Positions 1-11,403 are shown, numbered from the stretch's first letter. The stretch: 64,000 bases of DNA from Diospyros lotus (GCF_014633365.1 NC_068343.1:24211307-24275306), one strand, 5' to 3'. The notes: generated by a model not told the origin, from the sequence alone. Translations and numbers: made by a program.

Positions 1-1173
1 AGTTGCACAAAAGTTGAGGTTCAGCACAAGATTTGAGGCATTTGAGTTTTGTTCAAGGTGAGTGGTCTGATCCTATCTTTACCTTATCTTGAAAATATGT
101 TGGAAGGTGTGTAGTGGGTTCAGGTGGGCGGTGTTACCCTCCCGAACTTAGGTTACACGCAATTGGGACCAGTTCTAGTGAGCGGTTTTACCTCTGGAAC
201 TTGGGTTGTTCTGCAAAGGCGTTTTACTTATGTATTTGTGACATCATTTGCATATTGAACATGTGATATATTGCATCAACTGTTTTTACTTATAAAAGAG
301 TCTGTGCATGGCATGTGATTTTCATATCATCGGGTATTGATATTCGTGTTGGTGTTGTGTCCGTATGGGATGGGATGGAGTCTACTTGAGATTGGGACAA
401 TGTTAAACCAGGTGAACGGGTGTCACACTGGGGAACTCGAGGGAATAATGTTAAACCAGGTGAATGGGTGTCATGACGGTGCACTCGAGGGATTAATGTT
501 AAACCAAGTGAACGGGTGTCACAGTGGGGCATTCGAGGGATTAAGTATGTCGCGGCAAGCTCAACCCCAACGGTGTGTGGAATGGTGTTTTCCACGGGAG
601 GTTGAGTATGCCAGGGTGATTTCTCAAGCTAGACGTGTCTTGCATATTGTTGTCTTCGTATGCCATGCTCGTGTGTCTTTCATGCATTGTATAAACTGTT
701 TCATGCCGTTACTTAGATATTTTATCATCTAACCTGGGTTATGCCCCTGGAACGTTTAATGTTCCAGCCAGGGACTGCTGCGAGGGCAAGGAGGTGGCCA
801 GTTGAGGGCCAATGATGCTTAGTTTGATAGTCGTTGTAACATTTGGAGGCTTTAATATGTATCTCAGGTTGTAAATGAACAGTCGTATATTAGCAATGTT
901 ATCATTTGATCTGTATGGCATATTTTTCTAAGGAAATGCAATGTAAGAACTACGGTGTTTTGATATTAATGTGTCCGCTGCGTCGTATTATGTCCCATTT
1001 AGTTTAAGATTATTGATCTTGGTAGTTAAACGGGCAAGGCTGGGGTTCTCGGGGTTTGTATCTGCATGAAAAGATTATTCTGACACACCGCGCGTGTTGA
1101 GCTTGAAAAAAAAAAAAAAAGAAATCCCGGGGATACCCTTATAGTGACACGCCTGGCGAGACGGGGTGTTATA
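1..1173 (+). mobile_element. 3' part of a Ty3/gypsy-type LTR (cut by window start)
   Basis: The block ends in a degenerate gypsy LTR terminus (GGGGTGTTATA, normally GTTACA) preceded by a short A-run and the repeat array at 401-544. Several words are shared with the LTRs at 19084-20818 and 34040-35289, for example GAGTTTTGTTCAA followed by GAGTGGT near 45-70, and GGGTTATGCCCCTGGAACG near 726-752. I infer a plus-strand LTR whose start lies outside the window. ORFs inside it are short, overlap on both strands and are not believed to be genes. Confidence 0.6.
401..544 (+). repeat. Three tandem 48-bp repeats inside the LTR
   Basis: Units 401-448, 449-496 and 497-544 all begin TGTTAAACCA and end near CTCGAGGGA followed by an AT-rich tail. 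They differ by a few substitutions. The unit length is a multiple of three, so both strands stay open through the array and encode a 16-residue repeat (plus frame: MLNQVNGCH and similar). Being inside an LTR, it is more likely a regulatory or slippage repeat than coding. Confidence 0.85.
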
Positions 1174-1179
1174 GGTATT

Positions 1180-2494
1180 GTTGTATTCGAATGTCAGACA
1201 CAACTTAATAGAGTATACATTCGGATGACACTTCACTCATCTAGATGTTAGACACACATTTGGGGCTATTCAGATGTGCTATAACGAACATAGATACGAC
1301 ATATATATATATATATAACGTGGCTTCTTTGGATACAGCGATGAACAAAATCTCATATCCCATCTAGTCAAGAAATATACCATTCCAAAAAGAAATCTAG
1401 GGTGATACAAACCCCATTCAAGACCTCAATAAGACTCATGAAACATCTAGCAAGAGGTTTAAATAAACCCACAACAGGAGAACACGTACTGCGAAAATAT
1501 ATATATATATAATACCAAACAATGAAATAAATGAGGGGAAGATAACAGGAAAACTTGCACGAAAATAATAAGAGTGCATGAAAACTTGCATGAAAATAAA
1601 ATAATGGTGTAAGAAAGAGACCTTACCTGTTAATGAAGGGTGAAGAAGAATCACCTGTTTCCTCACTTCCACTGAAGCTCCTATTAGCCTAAAACGCAGC
1701 ACAGAGAAAAGAAGCAAGCAAGGAAGAAAAAGAATAAGAAGACGAAGAAGAAGAAGAAACTGAAGATAAAGTCGTAGATGAAGACGAAAAATGAGAGAAA
1801 GCAAGCAAAGGACGTTGGACGTCGGAAATGATACACCAAGGAGGAAATCCTCAGCGTAACAGAGGGGATAAAAAGAGGGTAGCAAGTCTGCCCCTTGCAT
1901 CCCATGGCAAATTACTTGACTGCCCCTCACCCTCACAACGGTTAAATGAAGGTCTAAGGGCGCTATTAACATTTGCCATTTTCTCATTTTCTTTTCCCAT
2001 ATTCTTTATTCAACCCAATTGTGGAATTACACATTTTCCCTTACCTTTTTACCATGCATAAACATTCATTAACCTATTTTAGATATTTTACATTTTATTT
2101 CAAATTCATATTAAATTTCAATCATTATTTGGAAATAGGCTTAAGCCCAACCCATTACTCTATCTCAAATAAACTAGGCCCCACTAAATTAAGGTCCAAC
2201 GATTCTTCTTTCAACCTTCACTTATTTGTATCAACTTTACACTTGGGCCTAACTCAATTCCAAAGCCCAATCCCCTTCATTCACAGTTAAAATTCTAAAC
2301 ACATCTCAATAGCCCAATTCATTTAGATTTTTCCTACATTTTTAAATCCCATTTAAATGGGCTCCCAAATTCTTATTTCCACTTACACTTTATTCCAAAA
2401 AAAAATATTTCCAATTTTCAATTAACTAAAGAAAAAATTTTGAACACAAAATAAAATACCCAAAAACGCCTAGACCCCCTAACGGGTTGTTACA
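1180..2494 (-). mobile_element. Probable gypsy-type LTR remnant, minus strand
   Basis: The right end reads AACGGGTTGTTACA on the plus strand (ending 2494), which is TGTAACAACCCGTT on the minus strand, a usual start for plant gypsy LTRs. The interior holds (AT)n tracts at 1301-1316 and 1496-1512 and a GAA-rich tract near 1737-1760, as in LTR promoter and leader regions. The left end could not be placed and no target duplication was found. The 183-residue minus-strand ORF inside is hydrophobic low complexity and is not called as a gene. Confidence 0.4.
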
Positions 2495-3054
2495 GATTTA
2501 GTTATAAATTTTCAAAAAAATATATATTTCTTCTCTCAAGATGCTCTTAGATCAAAAGTAATTTCGAGTGGACTGACTCAACCTCCTACACGTGGAGGAT
2601 TTAATGGCAGGTGACCTAAGACAAAATGGATTTTGTCAACATGTATTCTTCCATTTTTTTCATTTTGTAAATCAAAAATTCTAAAAAACATGATACCTGA
2701 AAAATTAATTTTATTTTGCTATGTATGTTCATATCTAAGTTTTCTAATAGTAGTATTAGAGCTATCATTTTTCAACTTTACGATTTGTTTATATGATTGT
2801 TGGATATAAATCTGTGTTTTAAAAAAACCCAAAAGCATATTGTGAGATGAGATTTGACGATGAAGATCAAATCTAGCATCGTAGCATGTGCGCACAGATC
2901 AAATTCGGCATTGCTGGGCGGCATCGTGGATCCGATCCAACAACATCGGGAAATCGATCAGGCATTGCTGGGTGATGTCGAGAACCAGATTAGCACCACT
3001 AGTGGCACAATGGACTCAATCTGGTGCCGGTGCTACCCATTTTGTTGAGCTTGG
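2495..3054 (+). mobile_element. Decayed copia-type LTR tail and leader
   Basis: Positions 2752-2763 read TAGTATTAGAGC, which differs from the plant tRNA-iMet primer-binding site TGGTATCAGAGC by one G-to-A and one C-to-T. The context after it (a short ATC-rich stretch, then ACGATTTG) resembles the leader that follows the primer site in many plant copia elements. The 11-kb chromovirus sits downstream in this sequence after CTTGG at 3050-3054. ORFs at 2854-3094 are short and unrecognised. Confidence 0.4.
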
Positions 3055-5807
3055 TGTAATACCCTTGATGAATCATGATAAAATTGTCAATTAAGAAAAT
3101 AATGGTATATGAAAATTTCCATAATTGCCCTTGAATCAAATAGAAGGCACATAATATATAGGACGCCTTAAGAAAGGCAAAACGGTAATTTGGAGTCCCG
3201 TCCCATAAAAGGTAAATTGTTTTCGGTGGAGAAAATAATTATATATTAGAGAATTGATTTTGGGAAAAATTAATTATTGTTTAAATGCATGGGAAAATGA
3301 ATGAAAAATGTGGAATTAAAATGGAAGCCAAGTAGGGTAGATTGGTGACACTTGGCAAGATCTCATGGAAGGAATTTAATTAAATATGGGAATAAGAAAT
3401 TAGTTGGATTAGGTGTAAGTGGCACACTTGGCATGATCTTGTGAAGCAAGAGTGAGATTTAAAGTAATTCAAAAAGAAAAGGAAAATAGTCTCTCAAGCA
3501 TTAAATGAGAGTTATCATGATGTGAATTAAAGAAAATGAAGAAGGAAATTGGATATTAGTCATGCATTTATGTGGGAAAATAGTGGATTAAGGTAAATGC
3601 AAATTAAAAGGGATTATGTCTTTCAAGAGTGATTTAAATTAAATAAAAAAGAAATAGATATTAGTCTCCATTAAATGCTTGAAAATTTATGGGATTTAAA
3701 TTAAATGAGAAATGGGGAAAATAGTCAATCTTGAAATTAGTCAATATTTCTTAATTTTGAAAATTGAGGAATTATGGGAATTGGAGCTTTGATCCAATGG
3801 TTGAGGATTTAGCTTGGAAATGATCAAAATCTAATGGCTACAATTGATTCTTGAAAGTGGCATGGATTGCCAAATTTGCAAATAAATAAATATCTACTAA
3901 GCCTAATAAAAAGAATGGATGATGGAGATTTAGTCTCTAGTTTATCATCAAGGGTGGAGATTTAAAGAGGCTAGATGGCAAGGATTGTGTTTTTCTAGAG
4001 AGTAGAGATTAGTTCTTTCTAAATCAAAGGCTAGGATTAAGTTTATCAAAATCACAAGGATTGTGCTAGTTTCAAGGGTTAGGATTTGTTCTTCATAAGA
4101 TTGATCAAGGGCTAGAAATTAGTCTTAAACTTGTGATATGTCAAGACATTATATAAAAGGAAGAAAAATCTCTAAGAGGAAGTTTTGCTTGGTGGAAGAA
4201 ATTAGAGAACAAGGGAAAGTTCTCTTGTGAGCTTCCAAAGGAGAGGAAGGTAACCTTTGATCTAAATCCCTTCTAGAAAGAAAGAAAGTCTTCATTTCTC
4301 ATTTCATTTCTTTAGTCTTCAAGATCATTAAATGCTTTAAGAATTCTTTTCTTAAGGTGGTTGAAAGCCAAAGAGAGAGTCTTGGCAAGTGAGGGCTTGA
4401 AGCTTCAAGGAAATAGAAGTAGGGGATGACCCCAAGTGGTGGGGTTTGCTTGTATTTGTAATTGTTTGTATGAGTTGCATGTAATGTTCATATTTGCATG
4501 ATTTGTGTTCTAGTGTACCTATGGCCATATGGAGAACTAGTGATGTGGGAGGGGTTGGTTGGTGCCTTAACCTATGTGGTTATGAGGGCATGGAAGACTA
4601 TCCATTCATTACATTGCATTTGCATTACATGTTCATTTCTCATGTTACATTTACTTTTGCATAGCACTCTTACTGAGCAATGGCTCATAAGGTCCTTTGA
4701 CCTCTTTGTAGGTGGGGAATCTTCTAAAGAAAAGAGAGTTTTGGAAGGTTGAAGGTAATGGAGCAAGAAAAATGCATGTGAAGTTGAATGTATTTTGTTG
4801 GTACAGTGGATGTTGATGTATTTATTTTAGTTAAATATGTATGAATGCTTAATGTGGATGGATTGATGAAAAATTGGATGTTTTGGAAGGTATTTGAGGT
4901 ATCTAAGCATTCTGGAAATTTTGGATTAAAAAGGAAAAAAAATAATTAAAATAAAAAAATTTGGGGTGGTATCAAGCTGGGTGCCAGGGCACGGCAACGC
5001 GTGTCAAGCGGCCAGCGCACGTGCGGCCCACGCGCTGGGGGCGCAGCTGATGCTGCCGGTACCCCCTACTATTGTTTGCAAATCTTTTTTTTATTTTTTT
5101 CTGTTTATTTAATTATGTATGCTATTTTGGGAATTTATTAAATAAAAGCATGTTTAAATAAATAAATAAATAAATGAGTATTTAAACCTCCAAATTAATT
5201 ATTAAATTAATATAAATTTTGTGGCATTTGTGGGAAAATTCCTATATTTTGGAAAATAAACAAGGGAGTATTTTCCTTGAATTTTGAAAAATGGATGAGG
5301 AAACTTGATGTTTGAATTTTAAAAATTTATTTCCTAAGGATTGGGAATTTGAGGTATTTTGAAATAAATAAAAAGGAAAATCAATGAAGATTTGATAAGA
5401 AAAATTTTATTAAATTTTTCCAAAGAAGTATTAACCCAAATATTTTCTAAAGTATTTGGAAGTGAGAAAAATGGGTTAATAGTTGGGGCAAAGAAAATTA
5501 TTTTCTTATAATTAAGGCCTTATGCCGTAATTTTAATGAAGCAAGTGTGTTAGCTTTTTGTCGAATCTTGGGAAGTCATCCTAGGCTCTTCATTAAGAGC
5601 TTGAGAAGGGGTGACACTTTACGAGGTTTCGGGTTTTATTTGATATTTTCCCAAATCCTCAAGTGGAGCGAAGGGAGGGCAAAGCCTAGTTCCCACCTAG
5701 GTCGTTTCTCCTTGAAACGTAGCCCGGCTCTTCATTTTTGCCTTAGCGTGTGAATAGTTAGTTGATTATTCACGAGTAACACCCGTAAGTAGGAGCAGGG
5801 CGTTACA
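3055..5807 (+). repeat. 5' LTR of the chromovirus
   Basis: Starts TGTAATACCC and ends GGGCGTTACA; 2753 bp. It aligns along its length with 11476-14215, with scattered substitutions, many of them transitions, and small indels. A GC-rich block at about 4978-5062 stands out in an otherwise AT-rich LTR. An 84-residue ORF (4498-4752) is kept in both LTRs but carries no recognisable domain. Confidence 0.95.
4150..4158 (+). promoter_or_regulatory. Probable LTR TATA box
   Basis: TATATAAAA followed by GG, about 1.1 kb into the LTR and followed by a purine-rich leader. The same motif occurs at the matching place in the 3' LTR (12570-12578). Likely the RNA polymerase II promoter of the element; no start site can be proven from sequence. 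Confidence 0.6.
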
Positions 5808-5810
5808 ATT

Positions 5811-5822
5811 TGGTATCAGAGC
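5811..5822 (+). promoter_or_regulatory. Primer-binding site, tRNA-iMet
   Basis: TGGTATCAGAGC lies three bases after the 5' LTR end. This matches the complement of the 3' end of plant initiator methionine tRNA, the usual reverse-transcription primer of chromoviruses. Confidence 0.95.
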
Positions 5823-5941
5823 GTGGTTTTAGTTTGAGATGGGATTTTATGATTGTTGGGCATTATAGTTTTGCTGATATGATTGTTGTGGTGGTGATGT
5901 CCTTGGGTTAATGTCTATGGTGTGGTGTTTTGTGCGTAGGT

Positions 5942-6568
5942 ATGGGGAGACGAACCCCATTTCGTTCAGTGTGGCTAGTGCGAGACTACATCCGGAGGTT
6001 GAAGACCTAATGGACTCTAGCCCTATCAGTTATGAGACCCAGTGAGTCCATCCAACGTTACCTCAACAAGGTGGAGGACGTCATAGCGGAGACCCCGGGC
6101 ACGGCCTTACCTCTTGGATTATTGGGAGAAATAAAGGTGCACTATGTGAAGGAGTTACTCCATGGCAAATGGAGGCGGTACGCGAGGAGGATTGCTAGGC
6201 ATCCACGAGTGTCTCAAAACTTTGCCTTATTCATTGAGATGATCCGAGAGACGGACGTGTGGCAGTCCAGAGAGATCGTCTGTGGGTATGCGAGACCGGA
6301 TGAAGAGAGCGTGGGAAGTAACGAAACCATAGATGATTCGGAAGAATACCTTGGTAGGGAGGTAGATTCTCCTGAAGCCCCTTATAAGGAACCCTCGGAG
6401 GAGTTCAAGACCCAAATTGGAATCTACTACAGCGACCCAGTCAGTTTAAAGCTCCGAGGCGGGGTTATCCCAGGTAGGCCTCAAAGTAGCTACGTGATAG
6501 ATGGACCATGTGGGCCTAGTGACGAGGGTTGCGATGTGGAGCCCATGGGTAGGGCTAAGTCATGTTAG
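5942..6568 (+). pseudogene. Leader ORF between primer site and gag, unknown function
   Basis: An open frame of 178 codons runs 6032-6568 (starts MRPSESIQRY). The same frame extends upstream to an ATG at 5942 (MGRRTPFRSV) through a single TAA at 6008-6010, so the original product may have been about 208 residues. The middle is basic (GKWRRYARRIARH), the C-terminal half acidic and proline-containing. I recognise no domain. It precedes gag by about 260 bp and is on the same strand. It could be an extra element-encoded protein, a captured fragment or a chance open frame; coding is possible, function unknown. Confidence 0.45.
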
Positions 6569-6827
6569 GTGACTGGTGAGCTCAAAGAGTTGGGTTTTGT
6601 GGGGCCGGGAGGGGGGGAATATGATGTATTTTGTCTTTGTGTGGTTTTGGTTTAGGGTGATTATAGGCTTTTCCTCTCTTTGAGATCCTTTTGTAAAGGG
6701 GAAAGCTTTCTTGTAAGCCTGGATCTAGTTAATATAAATAAATAAGTCACGTTGGAAAATTTCATCTTACATGGCATTGTTTAAAACTTGTGTTATGTAT
6801 GTATGTGTGGTTATGGTGTAGTAGAAA

Positions 6828-7960
6828 ATGAATATCGCTTGTGCCATTGTGCAGATGAATCGTGAAAAGCGACTTAACAGAAGGAGGGGCCAGGCCCAGT
6901 CATCATCTCGAGACATCTCAAAAGGAAGCGACTCAGGGATGCCAAGTGGTGACAGGTCATTTGAAAGGTTTGTTGAAATGATGATGAATTCAATGAATAG
7001 ATCAGAAACCTCTACCGTTAATTGGATGAAGATGTATCAGGATTTGCATCCACTAAGTTTTAAGGGTGACCCGAAAGTGGACCCAAGCGTAGGAGAATAT
7101 TGGATGGAGCAAACAGAAAAGCTGTTGGAACACTTAGAATGCCCTGAAGAGCATTGAGTAAGATGTGCAACATTTATGTTAGAAGAAGAAACAGTTATTT
7201 GGTGGAAGTCTATGTCAAGAGTCTTAAGGACTCGAAATACTGTTTAAGAAAATGGGGATGTGCGGGTGACACCTATTACTTGGGAGCAATTTAAGATTGC
7301 ATTTAATGATAAATACTTTCTCGAGTACTGGAAAGAGGTGAAAAAGCAAGAGTTCTTGAAGCTGACCCAGTCAGATGATATGTCCGTGGTACAGTACGTA
7401 GCCAATTTTTCCAAGTTGATAAAATATGTGCCCATGTACACCATTGACGATTTTGAGAAGGCCCAGAAGTTTTTCCAAGGACTCAGAAAAGAAGTTAAGC
7501 AAAGTTCTGTATGCATGGAACATTCGCACATTTGAAGATGCAGTTGAGAAGGCTATTACCATTGAGCGGAACATGATGGCTCGAGGAGAACTGAAGCTCC
7601 ACAGTGATTCGAAAAAGGAAGTGGAGAGCAAATACAAGTTAACAAACCCTCCAATAGTCCAATTCAAGAAGTCGGAATGAGCCAAATTTAAAAGGGAAAT
7701 GTATTGCAAGAAGTGCCAGAAAAGACATGCTGGCAATAATTGTGAGACCAAAAGCAAGGGAACAGGTTGCTTTGTTTGTGGAGAAACTGGACATTTTGCG
7801 AGAGACTGCCCTTCGAGGAAAACATTGAAGATTGAGGAAGCACCCAAAAAGGAGGTGACATGCTATGCTTGCAAACAACGGGGACACTATGCATGGAACT
7901 GCCCCCAACGAGGCAAATCTGACCAAGGAAAGAAGCCAGAAGGAAAATCGGGTCCACAAC
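6828..7960 (+). pseudogene. gag: gag polyprotein region (capsid and zinc-knuckle nucleocapsid), broken
   Basis: Encodes the structural protein that packages element RNA. It begins MNIACAIVQMNREKRLNRRR at 6828. The capsid part includes FKGDPKVDPSVGEYW and ITWEQFKIAFNDKYF, typical of plant gypsy gag. The nucleocapsid part has Cys/His knuckles CFVCGETGHFARDC (from 7768) and CYACKQRGHYAWNC (from 7861), preceded by a variant CKKC...HAGNNC. Breaks: TGA at 7155-7157 (probably from CGA), TAA at 7245-7247, a +1 shift near 7503 and TGA at 7678-7680. It would normally read straight into protease. Confidence 0.85.
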
Positions 7961-8320
7961 CAGCTCGAGTGTTTCCCCTGACAAAGGCAAAGGCGGATAT
8001 CGACTCGAGTGTGGTGGAAGGTACGCTCTTCATCCACACTACTCTTGTGCATGCATTAGTGGACCCTAGTGCCACTCATTCATTCATAGCAAATGAGTCT
8101 ACTAGGATTTTGGGTCATGAACCCTCAATAATAGGGCATGGAGTTAGGATTCAGTCTCCAATTGGGGAGACTATGGAGACTAATTTAATAGTCCGAGATT
8201 GTGATGTGGATATTGAGGATGAGAAATTTAAGATAGATCTGATACTTATGGAGATGCATGATTTTGATGTCATCCTAGGTATGGATTTTCATTCTCGATA
8301 TTGTGCCAGTATGGATTGTT
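7961..8320 (+). pseudogene. pol: pol: retroviral-type aspartic protease domain, mutated active site
   Basis: Segment around ALVDPSATHSFIA and ending [13 protein letters not shown] is the plant gypsy protease. The catalytic triplet, normally D-S/T-G, reads D-P-S (GAC CCT AGT at 8062-8070), so the glycine has become serine (explainable as G-to-A) and the second residue proline. The domain follows the second zinc knuckle in the same frame. A one-base shift near 8325 moves the reading frame before RT. Protease activity would be lost even without the frameshift. Confidence 0.85.
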
Positions 8321-9427
8321 TGGGAAAAGACAGTGGAATTGGGATGTCCGGGAGGAAAAGTGGTGAAGTTTAAGGGACCACGGTTTGGTAGGCAGTTAAA
8401 ATTGGTATCAGCCTTGAAGGCATGCGAATGGTTGAAAAATGGAGCCTATGGATTTATAACTCATGTTATGGTGGTCGACGATAAGCCAGAAAAGAAGCCG
8501 GAGGATGTAGAAGTAGTGAGGGAGTTCTTGGATGTTTTCCCAAAAAACTTATCAGAGCTACCTCCAGATCGAGAAGTGGAGCTTGCCATTAAACTGTTAC
8601 CGAGAACAACACCAATTTCTATACCTACTTATCGCATGGCCCCGACTGAGTTGAGGGAGCTTAAAGTACAACTTCAAGATTTGGTGGATAAAGGATTTAT
8701 TCGACCAAGTATTTCTCCATGGGGAGCTCCAGTTTTGTTTGTAAAGAAGAAAGATGGAAGTTTGCGATTGTGTATCGATTTTCGAGCACTCAATAAAGTG
8801 ACAGTGAAAAATAAGTACCCATTGCCTAGAATTGGAGAGTTATTTGATCAATTGAAAAGCACCAGAATATTTTCAAAAATTGATCTTCTCTCGGGGTACT
8901 ATCAACTGAAAGTTAAAAGTGAGGATATACCCAAGACGGCATTTCGATGTCGATATGGACACTTTGAATTTTTTGTGATGTCGTTCGGGTTAACCAATGC
9001 ACCTGCAACTTTTATGGATCTCATGAATAGAGAGTTTAAACCATTTCTAGACCAGTTTGTGATCGTCTTTATCGATGATATCTTGGTGTACTCAACTAGT
9101 GAGGCGGAGCACCATGATCATTTGAGGATGGTGCTAAAGAAGTTGCGTAACAAAAGGCTGTATGCCAAATTTTCTAAATGTAGCTTCTGGCTGAGAGAAG
9201 TGGCGTTTCTTGGCCATGTAATTTTGGGTGAAGGTGTATCAGTGGATCCATCCAAGATAGAGGCTATTAAGAACTAGCACCGACCAAGGTCAGTGTTCGA
9301 AGTGAGAAGTTTTCTGGGGTTAGCTAGATACTATCAACAATTTGTTGAAGGATTTTCAAAAATTGCTCTAAAATTGACACGTTTGAATCAAAAGAATGTG
9401 AAGTTCATATTGGATGGAAAGTGTGAG
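8303..9427 (+). pseudogene. pol: pol: reverse transcriptase domain
   Basis: Copies element RNA to DNA. Seen in order: [65 protein letters not shown] and the catalytic FIDDILVYS (Asp codons 9074-9079 intact), then the thumb [17 protein letters not shown] at 9275-9277 lies where a Trp (TGG) is usual before HRPRSVFEVRSFLGL; another TAG at 9428-9430 replaces a probable CAG. The frame is otherwise open, so this is the best preserved part of pol. Confidence 0.92.
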
Positions 9428-9430
9428 TAG

Positions 9431-9880
9431 AGTTTTGAGGAACTTAAGAAGAGGTTAACCACAGCGCCAATTTTGACCCTACCTGAGGGTTCTGGAGGAT
9501 TCGTGGTCTACAGTGATGCTTCGGGATCGGGATTAGGCTGCGTGTTGATGCAGCATGGTAAAGTGATTGCTTATGGGTTGCGTCAATTACAACCTTATGA
9601 GAAGAACTACCCTGTCCATAATTTGGAACTGGTCGCAGTTATCCACTCCCTAAAGATTTGGCGACATTATTTGTATGGTGAGAAATGTGAGATATATACC
9701 GATCAAAAAAGCCTAAAATATATCTTCTCCCAAAATGAGCTGAACATGAGACAATGTCGATGGATGGAGTTCTTGAAGGACTATGACTGCACCATCCATT
9801 ATCATCCAGGGTGGGCGAATGTTGTGGCGAATGCCCTTAGTCGTACCGATCTTGCAGTCGCGGCCAGGATGATGATGCGG
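9431..9880 (+). pseudogene. pol: pol: RNase H domain, one catalytic Asp replaced
   Basis: Follows RT in the same frame. Motifs [38 protein letters not shown] and [12 protein letters not shown] carry the expected Asp, Glu and Asp. The fourth acidic residue, usually in VVADALSR, is Asn here ([11 protein letters not shown] at 9830-9832), explainable as G-to-A. Degrades the RNA strand of the hybrid in active relatives; probably inactive here. Confidence 0.88.
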
Positions 9881-10079
9881 GAATGGCAGCTGATAGAGGT
9901 GTTCAGTAGCCTAACGGTGGGTGTAGTGCCTGGGAACAGTATGTCCATAGTGGCTAGTCTGCAAATTCAACCAGGTTGGTGGGAGGAGATACGTCAGGAT
10001 ACCGGGGAGGATCGGAGGCTTCGCCAATGGGTGGATGAGAAGGGTCAGCCAATGAAGAAAGGTTTTGAGTACAGAGATG

Positions 10080-11079
10080 GAATCTTGAGGATGAACGGGC
10101 GAATTTATATTCCTAATAATGAAGAATTAAGGCAAAGAATTCTAGATGAAGCGCATCGATCAAAGTACACTGTTCATCTAGGGGAAAACAAGATGTATCC
10201 TACTTGAGAGAAGTTTATTGGTGGCCTGGAATGAAGCGGAGTGTGGCTCAGTATGTAGCCAAGTGTGACGCATGCCAGCATATTAAGATCGAACATCAGT
10301 GACCAGCGGGATTGTGGCAACCGTTAGAGATTCCAGAACGGAAGTGGGAGCACATCTCTATGGATTTCATCGTGGGATTTCCTAGGACAGCAAGGAAGAA
10401 GGACTCGATAAGGGTTGTGGTCAACAGGCTAACAAAGTTGGCTCATTTTATACCTGTTCAAACTGGTCAAGGTGCAGAAGAGTTGTCACGGGTTTATGTC
10501 CAGGAGATTGTGCGGCTGCACAAGACCCCAGTCAGCATTGTGTTTGATAGAGATTCAAAATTTTTGTCGAGATTTTGGACGTGTTTGCAAGAGGAATTGG
10601 GAACGAGATTGAATTTTAGTACTGCATATCACCCCCAGACAAAACGGGTGAACTAGGTTTTGGAAGACATGTTACGGGTATGTGTCCTGGAATTTGGAGG
10701 AAGTTGGGATGAGTACTTGCCGTTGGTGGAGTTCTCATATAATAACAGCTATCAAAGTAGCATTGACATGGTGCCATATGAAGCATTATATGGCAGGCAA
10801 TGCAGATCGCCTTTATGTTGGCTTGAGGTGGGCAAAAGGCAATTGGCCAGGACTGAATAGGTGCAGCAAGCCTCTAAGAAGATTGATGTGGCGAGAAGGT
10901 GTATGAAGATTGCTCAAGATCGCCAAAAGTACTATGCGGATCACCGCACTCGATATTTGGAGTTTCAAGAAGGGGATAGAGTATTTCTTTGGATTTCACC
11001 ACAAAGACCATCAATGAGGAATCGAAAGCAAGGGAAGCTTAGTCCGAGGTTTATGAGACCGTACAGGATTATTGAGTGA
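10080..11079 (+). pseudogene. pol: pol: integrase (H2C2, catalytic core), broken
   Basis: Inserts element DNA into chromosomes. The zinc-binding part has the HRSKYTVH histidines and CDACQ cysteines, the core has WEHISMDFIVGFP (first Asp) and VFDRDSKF (second Asp). The segment that should hold the catalytic Glu, normally after AYHPQT in a DGQ-containing stretch, is missing about four residues and the Glu position appears as Lys (QTKRVN, near 10636-10653). Breaks: one-base loss near 10198, TGA 10300-10302, TAG 10654-10656, TAG 10858-10860 and TGA 11077-11079. Integrase function is certainly lost. Confidence 0.88.
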
Positions 11080-11403
11080 GTGGGTCCTTCGGCCTGTCGA
11101 TTGGCCTTGCCCAACGAATTAGCTGGATTTCATGATGTGTTCCATGTTTCTCAATTGCGAAAGTACATACTGGATCCAAGAATGGAAGTCCCAAAGGAAG
11201 AGGTTGAGGTTCGTCAAAACCTAACCTATATTGAGAGGCCAGTGAAAATCTTAGGCCGCAAGGAGAAGAGGCTGAGGAGTAAATCAATTCCGCTAGTTAA
11301 AGTTCAGTGGAACCATCACTCTAATCGAGAAGCAACATGGGAGCTAGAAGAAGATTTAAGGCGCCAATTTCCCGAATTATTTGTTGATGTAATGGAAGAG
11401 TAG
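11080..11403 (+). pseudogene. pol: pol C-terminus with chromodomain
   Basis: After the GPF/Y-like part (LPNELAGFHDVFHVSQLRKY) comes a chromodomain-like segment IPLVKVQWNHHSNREATWEL ending EEDLRRQFPELF. In plant chromoviruses this module is thought to steer integration to chromatin. The frame ends at TAG 11401-11403, about 60 bp before the purine tract. A TGA at 11077 separates it from the integrase core. Confidence 0.88.

Noticed and set aside
401..544. CRISPR-like regular repeats
   Set aside because: Units are contiguous 48-bp tandem copies with no unique spacers, in plant LTR sequence.
1436..1987. 183-residue minus-strand hydrophobic ORF
   Set aside because: It lies in LTR-like sequence and its composition comes from GAA/TTC-rich tracts. 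It has no family resemblance.
4498..4752. 84-residue ORF conserved in both LTRs (also 12918-13172)
   Set aside because: The conservation is simply that of the duplicated LTR. It has no domain, and short overlapping ORFs occur on the other strand.
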